Of a stretch of 64,000 nucleotides of DNA, positions 20,399 to 28,779 are shown piece by piece. The DNA is taken from NCBI RefSeq assembly GCF_000425725.1, contig NZ_KE384439.1:95309-159308 (forward strand). Direction: 5' to 3'. The notes under the pieces are model-generated. The model worked only from the letters and a program-made list of their open reading frames with translations. It was not told the origin of the DNA and made no database searches. Position numbers and translations under genes: made by a program. This stretch comes from Halomonas halocynthiae DSM 14573 (lineage in GTDB: Bacteria; Pseudomonadota; Gammaproteobacteria; Pseudomonadales; Halomonadaceae). The number at the start of each line of letters is the position of its first letter. The stretch's first letter is position 1.

Positions 20399-22072
20399 TT
20401 ACATATTCGGGTACGTTGGTCCGCCGCCACCTTCAGGAGCAACCCAGGTAATATTCTGCGCCGGGTCTTTGATGTCGCAGGTTTTACAATGCACACAGTT
20501 TTGAAAATTAATCTGGAATTGTGGCTTGCCGTCATCGCCTTCGATAACTTCATATACCCCTGCAGGGCAGTAACGTTGGGCTGGTTCGGCATATTTCGGT
20601 AAGTTATCGCGGATTGGTATTGCCGGGTCCCCAAGTTTGAGGTGGCATGGCTGATCCTCTTCGTGATTCGTATTAGAAAGATACACGGAAGAGAGCTTGT
20701 CGAATGACAGCTTACCATCAGGTTTGGGGTAGTTGATTTTCTCAAACTCAGCCGCTGGTTTAAGAGCGGTGTAGTCTGGTGTGGTGTCATGAATATTGGG
20801 GAGTTTTCCGCCACCGAGTAGCTGGTCAATAAAGTTATAAGCGCCGCCGACGACGGTGCCATGCTTATGAATAGCTGGTCCGAAGCTAGCGCTTTCCTTG
20901 AGCTCGGCATAGGCCCAGCTCTGCTCCCATTTTTCGGTGAACGTGACTAATTCCTGGCCACCTTCGTCGCCCTTGCTGATTGCTTCGAATACGGCTTCGG
21001 CAGCAACCATGCCGGACTTCATGGCGGTATGCAGTCCTTTGATTTTGGCAAAGTTCAACGTGCCAGCATCGCAGCCGATCAGAAGGCCGCCAGGGAAGGT
21101 CATTTTTGGCAGACAGTTGAGGCCGCCTTTGGTGAGGGCGCGAGCCCCGTAAGCCACACGCTTTCCGTCTTCTAAGTGCTTGGCCAGCACGGGGTGGTGC
21201 TTCATGCGCTGGAATTCATCGAACGGTGACAGCCAAGGGTTTTGGTAGGACAGATCCATGATCAGCCCGACCATTACCTGATTGTTTTCACCGTGGTAGA
21301 GAAACCAGCCGCCGTGCGTCTTGCTGTCTAACGGCCAGCCAGAACCATGCAGAATCAAGCCGGGCTCGTGCTTGTCGGCGGGAATATCCCACAGCTCTTT
21401 CAGTCCGATGCCGTAGTGCTGGGGGTCTTTGCCTGCGTTTAATGAAAAGTCGTTGATCAGCCGTTTTCCCAGATGGCCACGTGCACCTTCGGCGAATAGC
21501 GTGTATTTGGCGCGTAACTCCATGCCGGGCATATAGCTATCTTTGTGGTGGCCATCCGTGGCAACGCCCATGTCTCCAATCAAGATGCCGCGAACGATGC
21601 CGTCGTCATCCTGAATAATGTGTTGGGCAGCAAATCCTGGAAAAACATCCACACCGAGCTCTTCGGCCTGCTCACCAAGCCAGCGGCAAAGGTTACCGGC
21701 ACTGAGCACGTAGCGGGTTTGGTCGCCGCCGGTGTTATGCATTGTTTTTGGCACAAAAGGATTGGGTAGCTTTTGTGCTTTTTCAGCACTCTTAAGAAGG
21801 TATAGCTCATCGCGGGTCGCTGGCGTATTGAGCGGTGCGCCGCGTTCTTTCCAGTCGGGAAACAGCTCGTTCAGTGCCCGTGGTTCGAATACCGCACCAG
21901 ACAGTATATGCGCGCCCACTTCCGCGCCTTTTTCTACCACGCAAACGCTCAGCTCTTGTTCTGCTTCGTTGGCTTGCTGCATCAAACGGCAGGCAGCAGC
22001 CAAGCCAGATGGGCCAGCACCGACGATGACGACGTCGAAATCCATGGCATCGCGTTCTACTTGTTCGGTCAT
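20399..22072 (-). CDS. Electron transfer flavoprotein-ubiquinone oxidoreductase
   Basis: Passes electrons from reduced ETF (fatty-acid and amino-acid oxidation) to the quinone pool at the inner membrane, 557 aa. FAD motif VVIVGAGPSGLAAA near 15-28. The C-terminal [4Fe-4S] ligands are Cys502 (RYCPAGVY), Cys526, Cys529 and Cys532 (NCVHCKTCDIKDP). Ends TYPNM as in mammalian and pseudomonad ETF-QO. Divergent from etfBA, its electron donor, across 420 bp. Confidence 0.96.
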   Translation of the reverse strand: MTEQVERDAMDFDVVIVGAGPSGLAAACRLMQQANEAEQELSVCVVEKGAEVGAHILSGAVFEPRALNELFPDWKERGAPLNTPATRDELYLLKSAEKAQKLPNPFVPKTMHNTGGDQTRYVLSAGNLCRWLGEQAEELGVDVFPGFAAQHIIQDDDGIVRGILIGDMGVATDGHHKDSYMPGMELRAKYTLFAEGARGHLGKRLINDFSLNAGKDPQHYGIGLKELWDIPADKHEPGLILHGSGWPLDSKTHGGWFLYHGENNQVMVGLIMDLSYQNPWLSPFDEFQRMKHHPVLAKHLEDGKRVAYGARALTKGGLNCLPKMTFPGGLLIGCDAGTLNFAKIKGLHTAMKSGMVAAEAVFEAISKGDEGGQELVTFTEKWEQSWAYAELKESASFGPAIHKHGTVVGGAYNFIDQLLGGGKLPNIHDTTPDYTALKPAAEFEKINYPKPDGKLSFDKLSSVYLSNTNHEEDQPCHLKLGDPAIPIRDNLPKYAEPAQRYCPAGVYEVIEGDDGKPQFQINFQNCVHCKTCDIKDPAQNITWVAPEGGGGPTYPNM

Positions 22073-22184
22073 TGGGTGTTCTCCTCCGGAAACGACGATT
22101 GCCTTAACCCAGCTGTTTGAACCTGTTTGCTTGTCGCGTATTGCGTGTTGCTCTAGCAGGGGTATGACTAACGTCGAAGATATT

Positions 22185-22198
22185 AAAACGGTCGTTTG
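22185..22198. promoter_or_regulatory. PsrA/TetR-like operator
   Basis: AAAACGGTCGTTTG: arms AAACG and CGTTT around GT. It fits the GAAAC-N4-GTTTC-like motif of the fatty-acid-responsive repressor PsrA, which controls ETF genes in P. aeruginosa. The assignment is inferred. Confidence 0.4.
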
Positions 22199-22346
22199 CT
22201 TCTAGATAGGTCCCATGATAGGCATAATAGCCTTAAAGGGTCACCCCTTACGATGGGTTAATGCATGATCAGCACGGCCTGGGGCGTTAAGGCGGGCTTG
22301 TAGGGATTGTTGCCACTGTACTGCTTGTGGCACATTGATAACGATA

Positions 22347-22374
22347 TTGCACTGTGGGTAAGGTCAGGTAATAA
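22347..22374 (+). promoter_or_regulatory. Possible etfB promoter
   Basis: TTGCAC (22347-22352), 16-nt spacer, TAATAA (22369-22374), leaving a leader of about 110 nt before etfB. Moderate match only. Confidence 0.3.
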
Positions 22375-22492
22375 CATAATCCCTGGCACAAATGTTTCGG
22401 ACGACTTTGGCAGATATCAGGGATTGCTTCTGTTCAGGGGGTTTCTGGTCGTCATTATCCAAGCACTCAAGACTGAGCCAAGCGAGGGCACC

Positions 22493-23245
22493 ATGAAAGT
22501 ACTCGTCGCGGTCAAACGCGTCATTGATTACAACGTCAAAATCCGTGTTAAGCCGGATCATTCCGACGTCGACCTCACTAACGTCAAAATGGCGATGAAC
22601 CCCTTCTGCGAAATTGCCGTAGAAGAAGCCGTGCGGCTGAAGGAAAAGGGCATTGCCAGTGAGGTGGTTGTTGCGACTGTTGGCCCTAAAGCCGCCCAGG
22701 AGCAGCTGCGCACAGCGTTGGCACTGGGCGCTGACCGCGCCATTCACGTGCAGACCGATGAGCGGGTCGAGTCGCTGGGCGCTGCCAAGGCGCTGGCCAA
22801 GATTGTCGAGGAAGAGCAGCCTGAGCTGGTGGTTCTTGGCAAACAGGCCATTGATACCGACAACAATCAGACGGGCCAGATGCTGGCCGCGTTGACCGGA
22901 CGCCCTCAAGGTACCTTTGCTTCTGTGGTCGAAGCCCAGGATGGCAAGCTTCTGGTGACCCGTGAAATTGACGGCGGCCTGCAGACCCTTGAGCTGACGC
23001 TTCCGGCAATTGTTACTGCCGACCTGCGTCTGAATGAGCCGCGTTACGCCAAGTTGCCAGATATCATGAAGGCCAAGAAGAAGCCGCTGGACGTTAAAAC
23101 GCCCGAGGAGCTGGGTGTCGACGTCGCCAGCACGCTAACGCTGGTTAAGGTCGAACCGCCGGCTGAGCGCCAGGGTGGCGTCAAGGTGAGCTCTGTGGAC
23201 GAGCTCGTGGACAAACTCAAGAACGAAGCCAAGGTGATTTCATGA
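22493..23245 (+). CDS. etfB: Electron transfer flavoprotein beta subunit
   Basis: Small subunit of ETF, which accepts electrons from acyl-CoA dehydrogenases; 250 aa. N-terminus [19 protein letters not shown]; the recognition-loop region [18 protein letters not shown] and AMP-binding residues ([19 protein letters not shown]) are conserved. ATG 22493 is chosen over the longer upstream frame on homology. Overlaps etfA by 4 nt. Confidence 0.96.
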   Translation: MKVLVAVKRVIDYNVKIRVKPDHSDVDLTNVKMAMNPFCEIAVEEAVRLKEKGIASEVVVATVGPKAAQEQLRTALALGADRAIHVQTDERVESLGAAKALAKIVEEEQPELVVLGKQAIDTDNNQTGQMLAALTGRPQGTFASVVEAQDGKLLVTREIDGGLQTLELTLPAIVTADLRLNEPRYAKLPDIMKAKKKPLDVKTPEELGVDVASTLTLVKVEPPAERQGGVKVSSVDELVDKLKNEAKVIS

Positions 23246-24168
23246 GTATTCTGGTTCTGGCCGAACATCAGGATGGCGAGCTGGCCGGCGCCACTGCCCA
23301 TGTTGTAGCCGCAGCCCAAGCGATTGGTGGTGATATTGACGTGCTGGTGGCTGGCGAAAACGTCGCTGCTGTCGCCGACGCTGCCGCCAAACTTGATGGC
23401 GTAAGCAAAGTTCGCGTCGCGGACAGCGCTGTTTTTGCCCATCAACTGGCAGAGCCGCTGGGAGACCTTCTGGTGTCATTGGCTGATGATTACAGCCACG
23501 TGCTGGCAGTTGCTTCTACCAATGGCAAAAACGTGCTGCCGCGTGTTGCGGCCCTGAAAGACGTGGCGCAGATCTCTGAGATCATTGCCGTTGAGTCGCC
23601 GGATACCTTCAAGCGCCCGATCTATGCGGGTAACGCCATTGCTACGGTTCAGAGCAGCGATGCACTGAAGGTCATCACCGTACGCACCACCGGCTTTGAT
23701 GCCGTTGGTGAAAGTGGCAGTGCCGCCGTTGAGCCGGTGGAGCAAAGCATCGACAACAGCCTGTCGGCTTTCATCAAAGAAACTCTGGCCGAGAGTGATC
23801 GTCCCGAGCTGGGTGCCGCCAAGGTGGTGATCTCTGGTGGGCGCGGCATGGGCAGCGCGGAGAACTTTGCACTACTTGACGGTATTGCCGACAAGTTGGG
23901 CGCGGCTATTGGTGCCTCACGTGCCGCAGTAGATGCTGGCTTTGTGCCTAACGATATGCAGGTTGGTCAAACTGGCAAAATCGTTGCACCTGAGCTGTAT
24001 ATTGCGGTAGGTATTTCGGGCGCGATTCAGCACCTGGCGGGCATGAAAGACTCCAAGGTGATTGTCGCGATCAACAAGGATGAGGAAGCACCGATCTTTC
24101 AGGTAGCGGATTACGGCCTGGTGGCTGACCTCTTCGAGGCCGTGCCGGAGCTGGAAGGTAAGCTGTAA
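23242..24168 (+). CDS. etfA: Electron transfer flavoprotein alpha subunit
   Basis: FAD-binding large subunit of ETF, 308 aa. C-terminal FAD domain shows [53 protein letters not shown] and [18 protein letters not shown], all canonical. ATGA overlap with etfB assures stoichiometric synthesis. A strong terminator closes the operon. Confidence 0.96.
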   Translation: MSILVLAEHQDGELAGATAHVVAAAQAIGGDIDVLVAGENVAAVADAAAKLDGVSKVRVADSAVFAHQLAEPLGDLLVSLADDYSHVLAVASTNGKNVLPRVAALKDVAQISEIIAVESPDTFKRPIYAGNAIATVQSSDALKVITVRTTGFDAVGESGSAAVEPVEQSIDNSLSAFIKETLAESDRPELGAAKVVISGGRGMGSAENFALLDGIADKLGAAIGASRAAVDAGFVPNDMQVGQTGKIVAPELYIAVGISGAIQHLAGMKDSKVIVAINKDEEAPIFQVADYGLVADLFEAVPELEGKL

Positions 24169-24209
24169 ATAAAGGGCGGTTATTGTTGCTAACGCCTTAG
24201 CGTGCCGAG

Positions 24210-24244
24210 AAAAAGGCCGACCTCTCAATGAGGTCGGCCTTTTT
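24210..24244 (+). terminator. Intrinsic terminator after etfA
   Basis: AAAAAGGCCGACCTC, loop TCAAT, GAGGTCGGCCTTTTT: 15-bp stem with T-run. Also functional for the converging unknown gene because of the A-run on the other side. Confidence 0.9.
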
Positions 24245-24282
24245 GTGTGGTGGTCACTCAAAAAGCATCAAAAAGCCCTGGT

Positions 24283-24699
24283 TTAAGCACCGCGCCAACG
24301 TTTCAGCAAGCTCAGCCCTGTGCGTTGTGGCCTGTTGGTGGGCGACAACATCTGTGACGCTTGTTGCAGCGGCACAATAATGGCCTGCAGGTGGTGTTCG
24401 CAAAGCTGGCGGTGAAGCGCGCCAGGGCATTGAGCGAGCAGCAGTCCTGTGTGATGGATGGCACTATCTAGTGCTTCGCTGATATGGCGAAGGTCCGCAG
24501 CATCGCTACGTGCCCGGCGGATTTCACGCAGCAGCATGGTAATTAGCTGAGTATCGAGCCAGCACGGAGCGCTGTTATGAGCAGGTGTTTGTGAGGGGTT
24601 GTGCTGTGCAGAGGTATCCAGGGAGCGTTGTATCGCCTGAAAGGAAACGTGCAGAAACGTGCAGGTGTATTGCAGTTGCCGGTGGCTGTGTGTAGGCAT
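24283..24699 (-). CDS. Hypothetical protein divergent from the TonB2 operon
   Basis: 138-aa protein that I do not recognise. It begins MPTHSHRQLQYTCTF, has no signal peptide or membrane segment, and is mostly helical with many His, Gln and Leu (for example ALDSAIHHTGLLLAQCPGALH). Three cysteines and about a dozen histidines are spread along it. ATG 24699 is preferred over the TTG at 24714; GGTGA lies 5 nt upstream. Its promoter region, shared with the TonB2 operon, has AT-rich Fur-like repeats, so iron control is possible. It could also be a fortuitous ORF, although it is long, followed by the bidirectional terminator, and fills the gap. Confidence 0.5.
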   Translation of the reverse strand: MPTHSHRQLQYTCTFLHVSFQAIQRSLDTSAQHNPSQTPAHNSAPCWLDTQLITMLLREIRRARSDAADLRHISEALDSAIHHTGLLLAQCPGALHRQLCEHHLQAIIVPLQQASQMLSPTNRPQRTGLSLLKRWRGA

Positions 24700-24720
24700 A
24701 ATGTCACCGATCAAATGAGA

Positions 24721-24740
24721 TTTGTTATTATTATTGTTTG
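24721..24740 (-). promoter_or_regulatory. AT-rich Fur-like repeat before the unknown gene
   Basis: On the minus strand this reads AATAAT-AATAAC-type hexamer repeats just upstream of the unknown gene, loosely like the NATAAT hexamers of Fur boxes. Weak on its own. Confidence 0.3.
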
Positions 24741-24797
24741 GCGGCGTTAACCTGTCAATGCTGTGTGATATCTCGGCAGAAGATGAACGACTAGTAT

Positions 24798-24812
24798 TGA
24801 TAATGCTTATTG
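24798..24812 (+). promoter_or_regulatory. Fur box-like site upstream of the TonB2 operon
   Basis: TGATAATGCTTATTG matches 12 of 15 positions of the 7-1-7 Fur consensus TGATAAT-n-ATTATCA. It lies 47 bp before the first gene of the operon, where Fur-Fe would block transcription under iron sufficiency. Confidence 0.65.
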
Positions 24813-24858
24813 TTTAGAGTAGCGTGCTCATCGTTTCGTACACCGCTGGGAGAACAAT

Positions 24859-25689
24859 GTGCAGGATAAATTCGTATGGTCACGTTGCTGGCGACCGGCA
24901 CCCTTAGGAGGCCTGCTGACGGGTTTGCTGGCAAGTGTCGTTATGAGCCAAGCCTTGGCTGCCAGCGTTGAGGCAACGGTGACGGGTGACGCGCTGGATG
25001 CGCAGCGCACTCAAGCGGCGCTTCAGCGGCGCATTGATACTGCCGATGATGAAGTGCGTGCCAATATCGAGGCGTTACGTAAAGCTCAGCATGAGTTGCG
25101 TCGGCTGAGTGCGTACAACGCGGAGCTAGCACCGCAGGTTGAGCGTGAAACGCAGCGCTTAGACCAGCGCCTTGCGGCACTCGATGGCTTAGCGCTTACG
25201 CGTGACGCCTTACCGGGCACATTACGCAATCTGGTTGAGCGGTTTCGCCTGTGGGTTGAGTCCGATATACCGTTTCTGCATAAAGAGCGTTTAGCACGAG
25301 CAGACAGCCTGGAAGTCCTGTTGGGCGATGCCAGTTTGAGCGCTGCGGAGAAACTTGAGCGGGTGCTGTCAGCTTGGCGTAGCGAACTGGCCTATGGGCA
25401 GGAGCTGGATAGCTGGCGCGGAGAGTTGAGCGAGACGCAGGATCAGCCCGCCCGTGATGTCGAGTTTCTGCGAGTGGGTCGTGTGGGGTGGTATTACTTA
25501 ACACCCGACGGCAACTCAGGCGGTGTGTGGAAAAGTGAGCCGGGCCATTGGGAGGCCCTCGACAGCCAAGGCGTTGCCGAATTACGTAAAGGGGTGAGCA
25601 TGGTTCGTGAGCAGCGTGCACCGGGGCTGTTGGCACTGCCTTTGTCTCAGTCGCAACCGCGGCTGCTGAGTAAGGAGCATGACTCATGA
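24859..25689 (+). CDS. DUF3450 family periplasmic protein of TonB2 operon
   Basis: 276-aa exported protein found almost only with TonB2-type systems. GTG start with GGGAGA just upstream; signal peptide ending near ALAA (residue 34-36). Residues about 40-100 form a coiled coil (RIDTADDEVRANIEALRKAQHELRRL), followed by VERFRLWVESDIPF and a conserved VGWYYLTPDGNSGGVWKSEPGHWEAL block. In Vibrio and Shewanella relatives this gene precedes the ttpC-exbB2-exbD2-tonB2 genes. Its role is unknown; a periplasmic accessory of energy transduction is inferred. Overlaps the next gene by 4 nt. Confidence 0.85.
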   Translation: MQDKFVWSRCWRPAPLGGLLTGLLASVVMSQALAASVEATVTGDALDAQRTQAALQRRIDTADDEVRANIEALRKAQHELRRLSAYNAELAPQVERETQRLDQRLAALDGLALTRDALPGTLRNLVERFRLWVESDIPFLHKERLARADSLEVLLGDASLSAAEKLERVLSAWRSELAYGQELDSWRGELSETQDQPARDVEFLRVGRVGWYYLTPDGNSGGVWKSEPGHWEALDSQGVAELRKGVSMVREQRAPGLLALPLSQSQPRLLSKEHDS

Positions 25690-27101
25690 GTGCTCAACGC
25701 AACATGATTGGCGGATTGGCCATGCTGCTATGTGGCTTGCCAATGCTGGCTGCTCAAGCGCAAACCACAGCTCAATCTTCAGCTCAAGCCCAAGCGGTTG
25801 ATGGGGTGCAAAGCCTGCGCGAAACACGCCAGGCTGCAGAGGCGCGGGACCTGGCACGTTTGGCTGAGCTTTCTGAGGACGCGCACGCATTAGAGGGGGC
25901 GCTGGCTGAAGCCCAGCAGTCATTAGCTGTTGCTCGCGAGCGGCGTCAGCAGCTGGAAGCGCAGCAACAGCTCCAGCAGGAAAGAAAGCGAGAAATTGAA
26001 ACGGTGCGTGCTGAGCAGGGCGGTGACCTCGATGCTGTCTCCTCAACCGTTATCGGTGTCAGTAGTGAGTTGCGGGATGAGTTGTCAGACAGCTGGTTGA
26101 CGTTGGGGAGCCGTGCACAGTTGCCTCCTCGCCTCAGTGATAGCGATATTTTTGATATCCAGCAGTTGGAGCGGTTAGCTGACAGTCTGATGGCAATGAC
26201 CCAGGAAACCGCACAAGTGGTTGTGCTTAATGTCCCTGTCGCTGGGGCTGATGGGGTGCGCAAAGAACAACCTGTGCTACGGGTGGGAGCACTATTGGCC
26301 GCTAGCCAAGGCCAACTGCTGGAGCGTTCAGGCAGTGATGGACACGTGGTGATAGCAGAGCATACGCCGTCCTCAGTGGCTCAACAGCTGGCTGCATTGC
26401 AGCGAGGTGAGAGTGATGTTTTACCGATTGATCCAGCAGATGGGCGAGTACTGCAAGCCATGGCTCAACAGCCGACGCTGTGGCAACGCTTCCAACAGGG
26501 CGGCGTCGTGGGTTATGTAGTGGTGGCGCTTGGCGCTTTAGGTCTATTGGTGGCACTGCTGCAATACCTGTATCTGTTGCGTATTACCGTGACCCAGCGC
26601 CGTCAGTTGGCTGACCTTGGCCAGTTACGCGATGACAACCCGCTAGGGCGAGTACTTAAACGCTTCAATGCCAATGGTCACGATCATATTCCCGAGGCGC
26701 TGGAGGCGCGGCTCGATGAGGCCATGCTAGCTGAACAGCCGCGAATTGAGCGTGGCCAGGCGTTGACCAAAATGCTAGCTGCCATTGCCCCCTTGCTTGG
26801 GTTGCTGGGCACTGTTACCGGAATGATCGTGACCTTCCAGTCAATTACGGTATTTGGTACGGGAGACCCTCAACTAATGGCTGGTGGCATCAGCCAAGCG
26901 TTGGTTACCACGGTGCTCGGCCTGATTACCGCTGTGCCGCTGCTGTTTGCTCATACCGCCCTGTCTAGTCGTAGTCGTTCGCTGATCAGTAGCATGGAAG
27001 GCCGCGCTAGCGCAGTGTTAGCTGATCGGCTTGAGAGCGAACGTCACATCTCTGGCGCGTCTGTAAAGGTGGCAGATTCTCATGCTGACCGTTTGGTTTG
27101 A
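25686..27101 (+). CDS. TtpC-like MotA/TolQ/ExbB proton-channel protein
   Basis: 471-aa TonB2-system protein combining a periplasmic coiled coil with an ExbB-type channel domain. Signal peptide (about 1-25), long coiled coil (about 30-110: LARLAELSEDAHALEGALAEAQQ), a globular periplasmic part, a transmembrane helix near 277-300 (VVVALGALGLLVALLQYL), then the TolQ/ExbB core with AAIAPLLGLLGTVTGMIVTFQSI and ALVTTVLGLITAVPLLFAHTAL. In Vibrio, TtpC is essential for TonB2-dependent siderophore uptake. Starts in an ATGA overlap and runs 20 nt into exbB. Confidence 0.9.
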   Translation: MSAQRNMIGGLAMLLCGLPMLAAQAQTTAQSSAQAQAVDGVQSLRETRQAAEARDLARLAELSEDAHALEGALAEAQQSLAVARERRQQLEAQQQLQQERKREIETVRAEQGGDLDAVSSTVIGVSSELRDELSDSWLTLGSRAQLPPRLSDSDIFDIQQLERLADSLMAMTQETAQVVVLNVPVAGADGVRKEQPVLRVGALLAASQGQLLERSGSDGHVVIAEHTPSSVAQQLAALQRGESDVLPIDPADGRVLQAMAQQPTLWQRFQQGGVVGYVVVALGALGLLVALLQYLYLLRITVTQRRQLADLGQLRDDNPLGRVLKRFNANGHDHIPEALEARLDEAMLAEQPRIERGQALTKMLAAIAPLLGLLGTVTGMIVTFQSITVFGTGDPQLMAGGISQALVTTVLGLITAVPLLFAHTALSSRSRSLISSMEGRASAVLADRLESERHISGASVKVADSHADRLV

Positions 27102-27618
27102 GCCGCTAGCTGGGTTAATTGAAGCGGGCGGCCCCGTCCTGGTCGCTATCGCAGGTGTCGCTATGTTGCTGTTCAGCATAGGGCTTGAGCGCTGGTGGTT
27201 TTTCCGCTTCCACTACCGTCCAGCACGTCGTGCCTTAATCGCGCGTTGGGTGGCTCGTGATGAGCGCGTCAGTTGGAGCGCACTGACGTTACGAGAGGTA
27301 TGGGCGAATGATCTGGTTGCCGGCCTGCGTGGCCCCTTACCGTGGCTCAGGCTGTTGGTGGTGATCTGCCCGCTGCTGGGTCTGCTGGGTACAGTGACGG
27401 GAATGATCAGCGTTTTCGACAGCCTGTCAGTCAGCGAAGTGAATCAGGCGCGAGCTATGGCAGATGGTGTGGCGCGGGCCACGCTGCCAACGTTGAGCGG
27501 TATGGCAGTATCAGTGGTGGGGCTGCTGTTTATTTCCCGCCTGGAGCATATCATTCGGCGTGAGGGGCAGCGGCTGCATGATCGCCTTGCCCGCGCCGCG
27601 GAGGAACACCATGCGTAG
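27082..27618 (+). CDS. exbB: ExbB-type proton channel subunit
   Basis: 178-aa inner-membrane protein with three transmembrane segments: about 14-34 (VLVAIAGVAMLLFSIGLERWW), about 88-108 (LRLLVVICPLLGLLGTVTGMI) and about 132-152. It forms the pentameric channel that feeds proton-motive force to TonB. Shorter than E. coli ExbB (244 aa), as is typical for ExbB2. The two channel proteins in one operon follow the TtpC/ExbB2 pattern. Confidence 0.92.
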   Translation: MLTVWFEPLAGLIEAGGPVLVAIAGVAMLLFSIGLERWWFFRFHYRPARRALIARWVARDERVSWSALTLREVWANDLVAGLRGPLPWLRLLVVICPLLGLLGTVTGMISVFDSLSVSEVNQARAMADGVARATLPTLSGMAVSVVGLLFISRLEHIIRREGQRLHDRLARAAEEHHA

Positions 27619-28018
27619 ACGCCGATTGGCATCAGCGGCCGAGGAATCCAGCGAAGTTAACTTAACGCCAATGCTGGATGTCGTTTTCATCATGCTGATT
27701 TTTTTTATTGTCACGACCAGCTTTATCAAGGAAAGCGGGGTGGAAATTGAGCGTCCTGAATCTAGCGCGGCCACGCCGCGTGCTGATGTTCAGGTGTTGG
27801 TAGCCATTACACCGGAAGGGGCAGTATGGGTCGACGGTGAGCCGGTTGATATGCATCGTGTCGGTGCGATGGTTGCAGCAATGGTTAGTGATGATGGCTC
27901 TGCAGTCATTCAAGCCGACCGTAATGCGACGACAGGGATATTGATTGAAGTGATGGATCGTCTGCGCGAAGCCGGCGTAGCGCAGGTTGCTGTGGCTGCA
28001 CAGCGGAGTCGTGGCTGA
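27611..28018 (+). CDS. exbD: ExbD-type TonB energizer subunit
   Basis: 135-aa inner-membrane protein with one transmembrane helix (LDVVFIMLIFFIVTTSF, about 22-38) carrying the essential Asp23 in TPMLDVVF. The periplasmic domain has VQVLVAITPEGAVWVDGE and ends QVAVAAQRS. The longer frame from 27560 lies inside exbB; ATG 27611 is preceded by GAGGAA at good spacing. Last base of the stop overlaps the tonB ATG. Confidence 0.93.
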   Translation: MRRRRLASAAEESSEVNLTPMLDVVFIMLIFFIVTTSFIKESGVEIERPESSAATPRADVQVLVAITPEGAVWVDGEPVDMHRVGAMVAAMVSDDGSAVIQADRNATTGILIEVMDRLREAGVAQVAVAAQRSRG

Positions 28019-28779
28019 TGCGTTACTCGTTTGGTTTGATGGGTGGCTCTGGGCTGGCATTGCTGTTGTTTGTGCTGCTGGCTTGGTTAGTGGTGCCCCC
28101 TGAGGCCCCCGAGCCGCTGGATGAGATGACGCTGAGCTTAGCCGAAGTGTCTGATGTGCCGACGCAGGTTCAGCCTGCTGATACGTCAGCGCCTTCGACG
28201 GCTTTACCGCCGCCGCCTCCCCAGGTTGTCCCGCCAGCACCCGCGCCTGTTGCGGATAGCACCATTACTTTGCCAGAACCAGAACTGCCTGAAATGGAAG
28301 ATCCCGTTGTTGAGCTGGATGCGCCCTTGCCTGAGTTGGTAGAAACGCCGCCTGAGCCAAAACCAAAACCAAAACCAAAACCGAAACCAGCGCCTGCGCC
28401 GACACCGGCCCCTCAGCCAGCGCCGACACCAACACCTCAGCCAGCGCCAGTATCAACACCGACACCTAAGCCGGCTCCAACACCTGCGCCAGCAGCATCA
28501 CAGGCACCGGTCGACGTGGGAAGTTCGGCTCGACCAACGCGGCGTGTACCACCGCAATATCCTTCCCGGGCTCAACGCCGAGGGCAGGAAGGCTATGTGG
28601 TCTTACAGTTTTTGATTCGTCCCGATGGGAGTGTCGATAGCAGTAGTATCAGAGTGCTTGAATCGCGCCCACGCCAAGTGTTCGAGCGGGCAGCGCGTGA
28701 CGCTATTGCCAATTGGCATTTTGAGCCTGCGCAAGGTTTGCGTCGTGCACGGCAAAAACTGGAGTTTCAACTGCGATGA
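28018..28779 (+). CDS. tonB: Energy transducer TonB
   Basis: 253-aa TonB: N-terminal membrane anchor (about 7-26), a long Pro-rich periplasmic spacer with a KPKPKPKPKP stretch (encoded by a CCAAAA-type hexanucleotide repeat at 28357-28388) and PAPTPTPQPAP repeats, and a C-terminal TonB domain (about 170-253: RVPPQYPSRAQRRGQEGYVVLQF, WHFEPA). It contacts TonB boxes of outer-membrane receptors for iron chelates. The tail order puts it last before a TPR gene, as in TonB2 operons. Confidence 0.94.
   Translation: MRYSFGLMGGSGLALLLFVLLAWLVVPPEAPEPLDEMTLSLAEVSDVPTQVQPADTSAPSTALPPPPPQVVPPAPAPVADSTITLPEPELPEMEDPVVELDAPLPELVETPPEPKPKPKPKPKPAPAPTPAPQPAPTPTPQPAPVSTPTPKPAPTPAPAASQAPVDVGSSARPTRRVPPQYPSRAQRRGQEGYVVLQFLIRPDGSVDSSSIRVLESRPRQVFERAARDAIANWHFEPAQGLRRARQKLEFQLR

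Larger units (their letters stand above)
22073..22492. other. Regulatory region between ETF-QO and etfBA genes
   Basis: 420 bp without a gene, holding the divergent promoters. It contains a PsrA-like palindrome at 22185-22198 and a possible etfB promoter at 22347-22374. A plus-strand reading frame runs into etfB from 22307, but homology begins only at the ATG at 22493. Confidence 0.6.

Noticed and set aside
20194..20910. 238-aa minus-strand frame at the ETF-QO 3' end
   Set aside because: Overlaps the real ETF-QO reading frame on the same strand and crosses the terminator.
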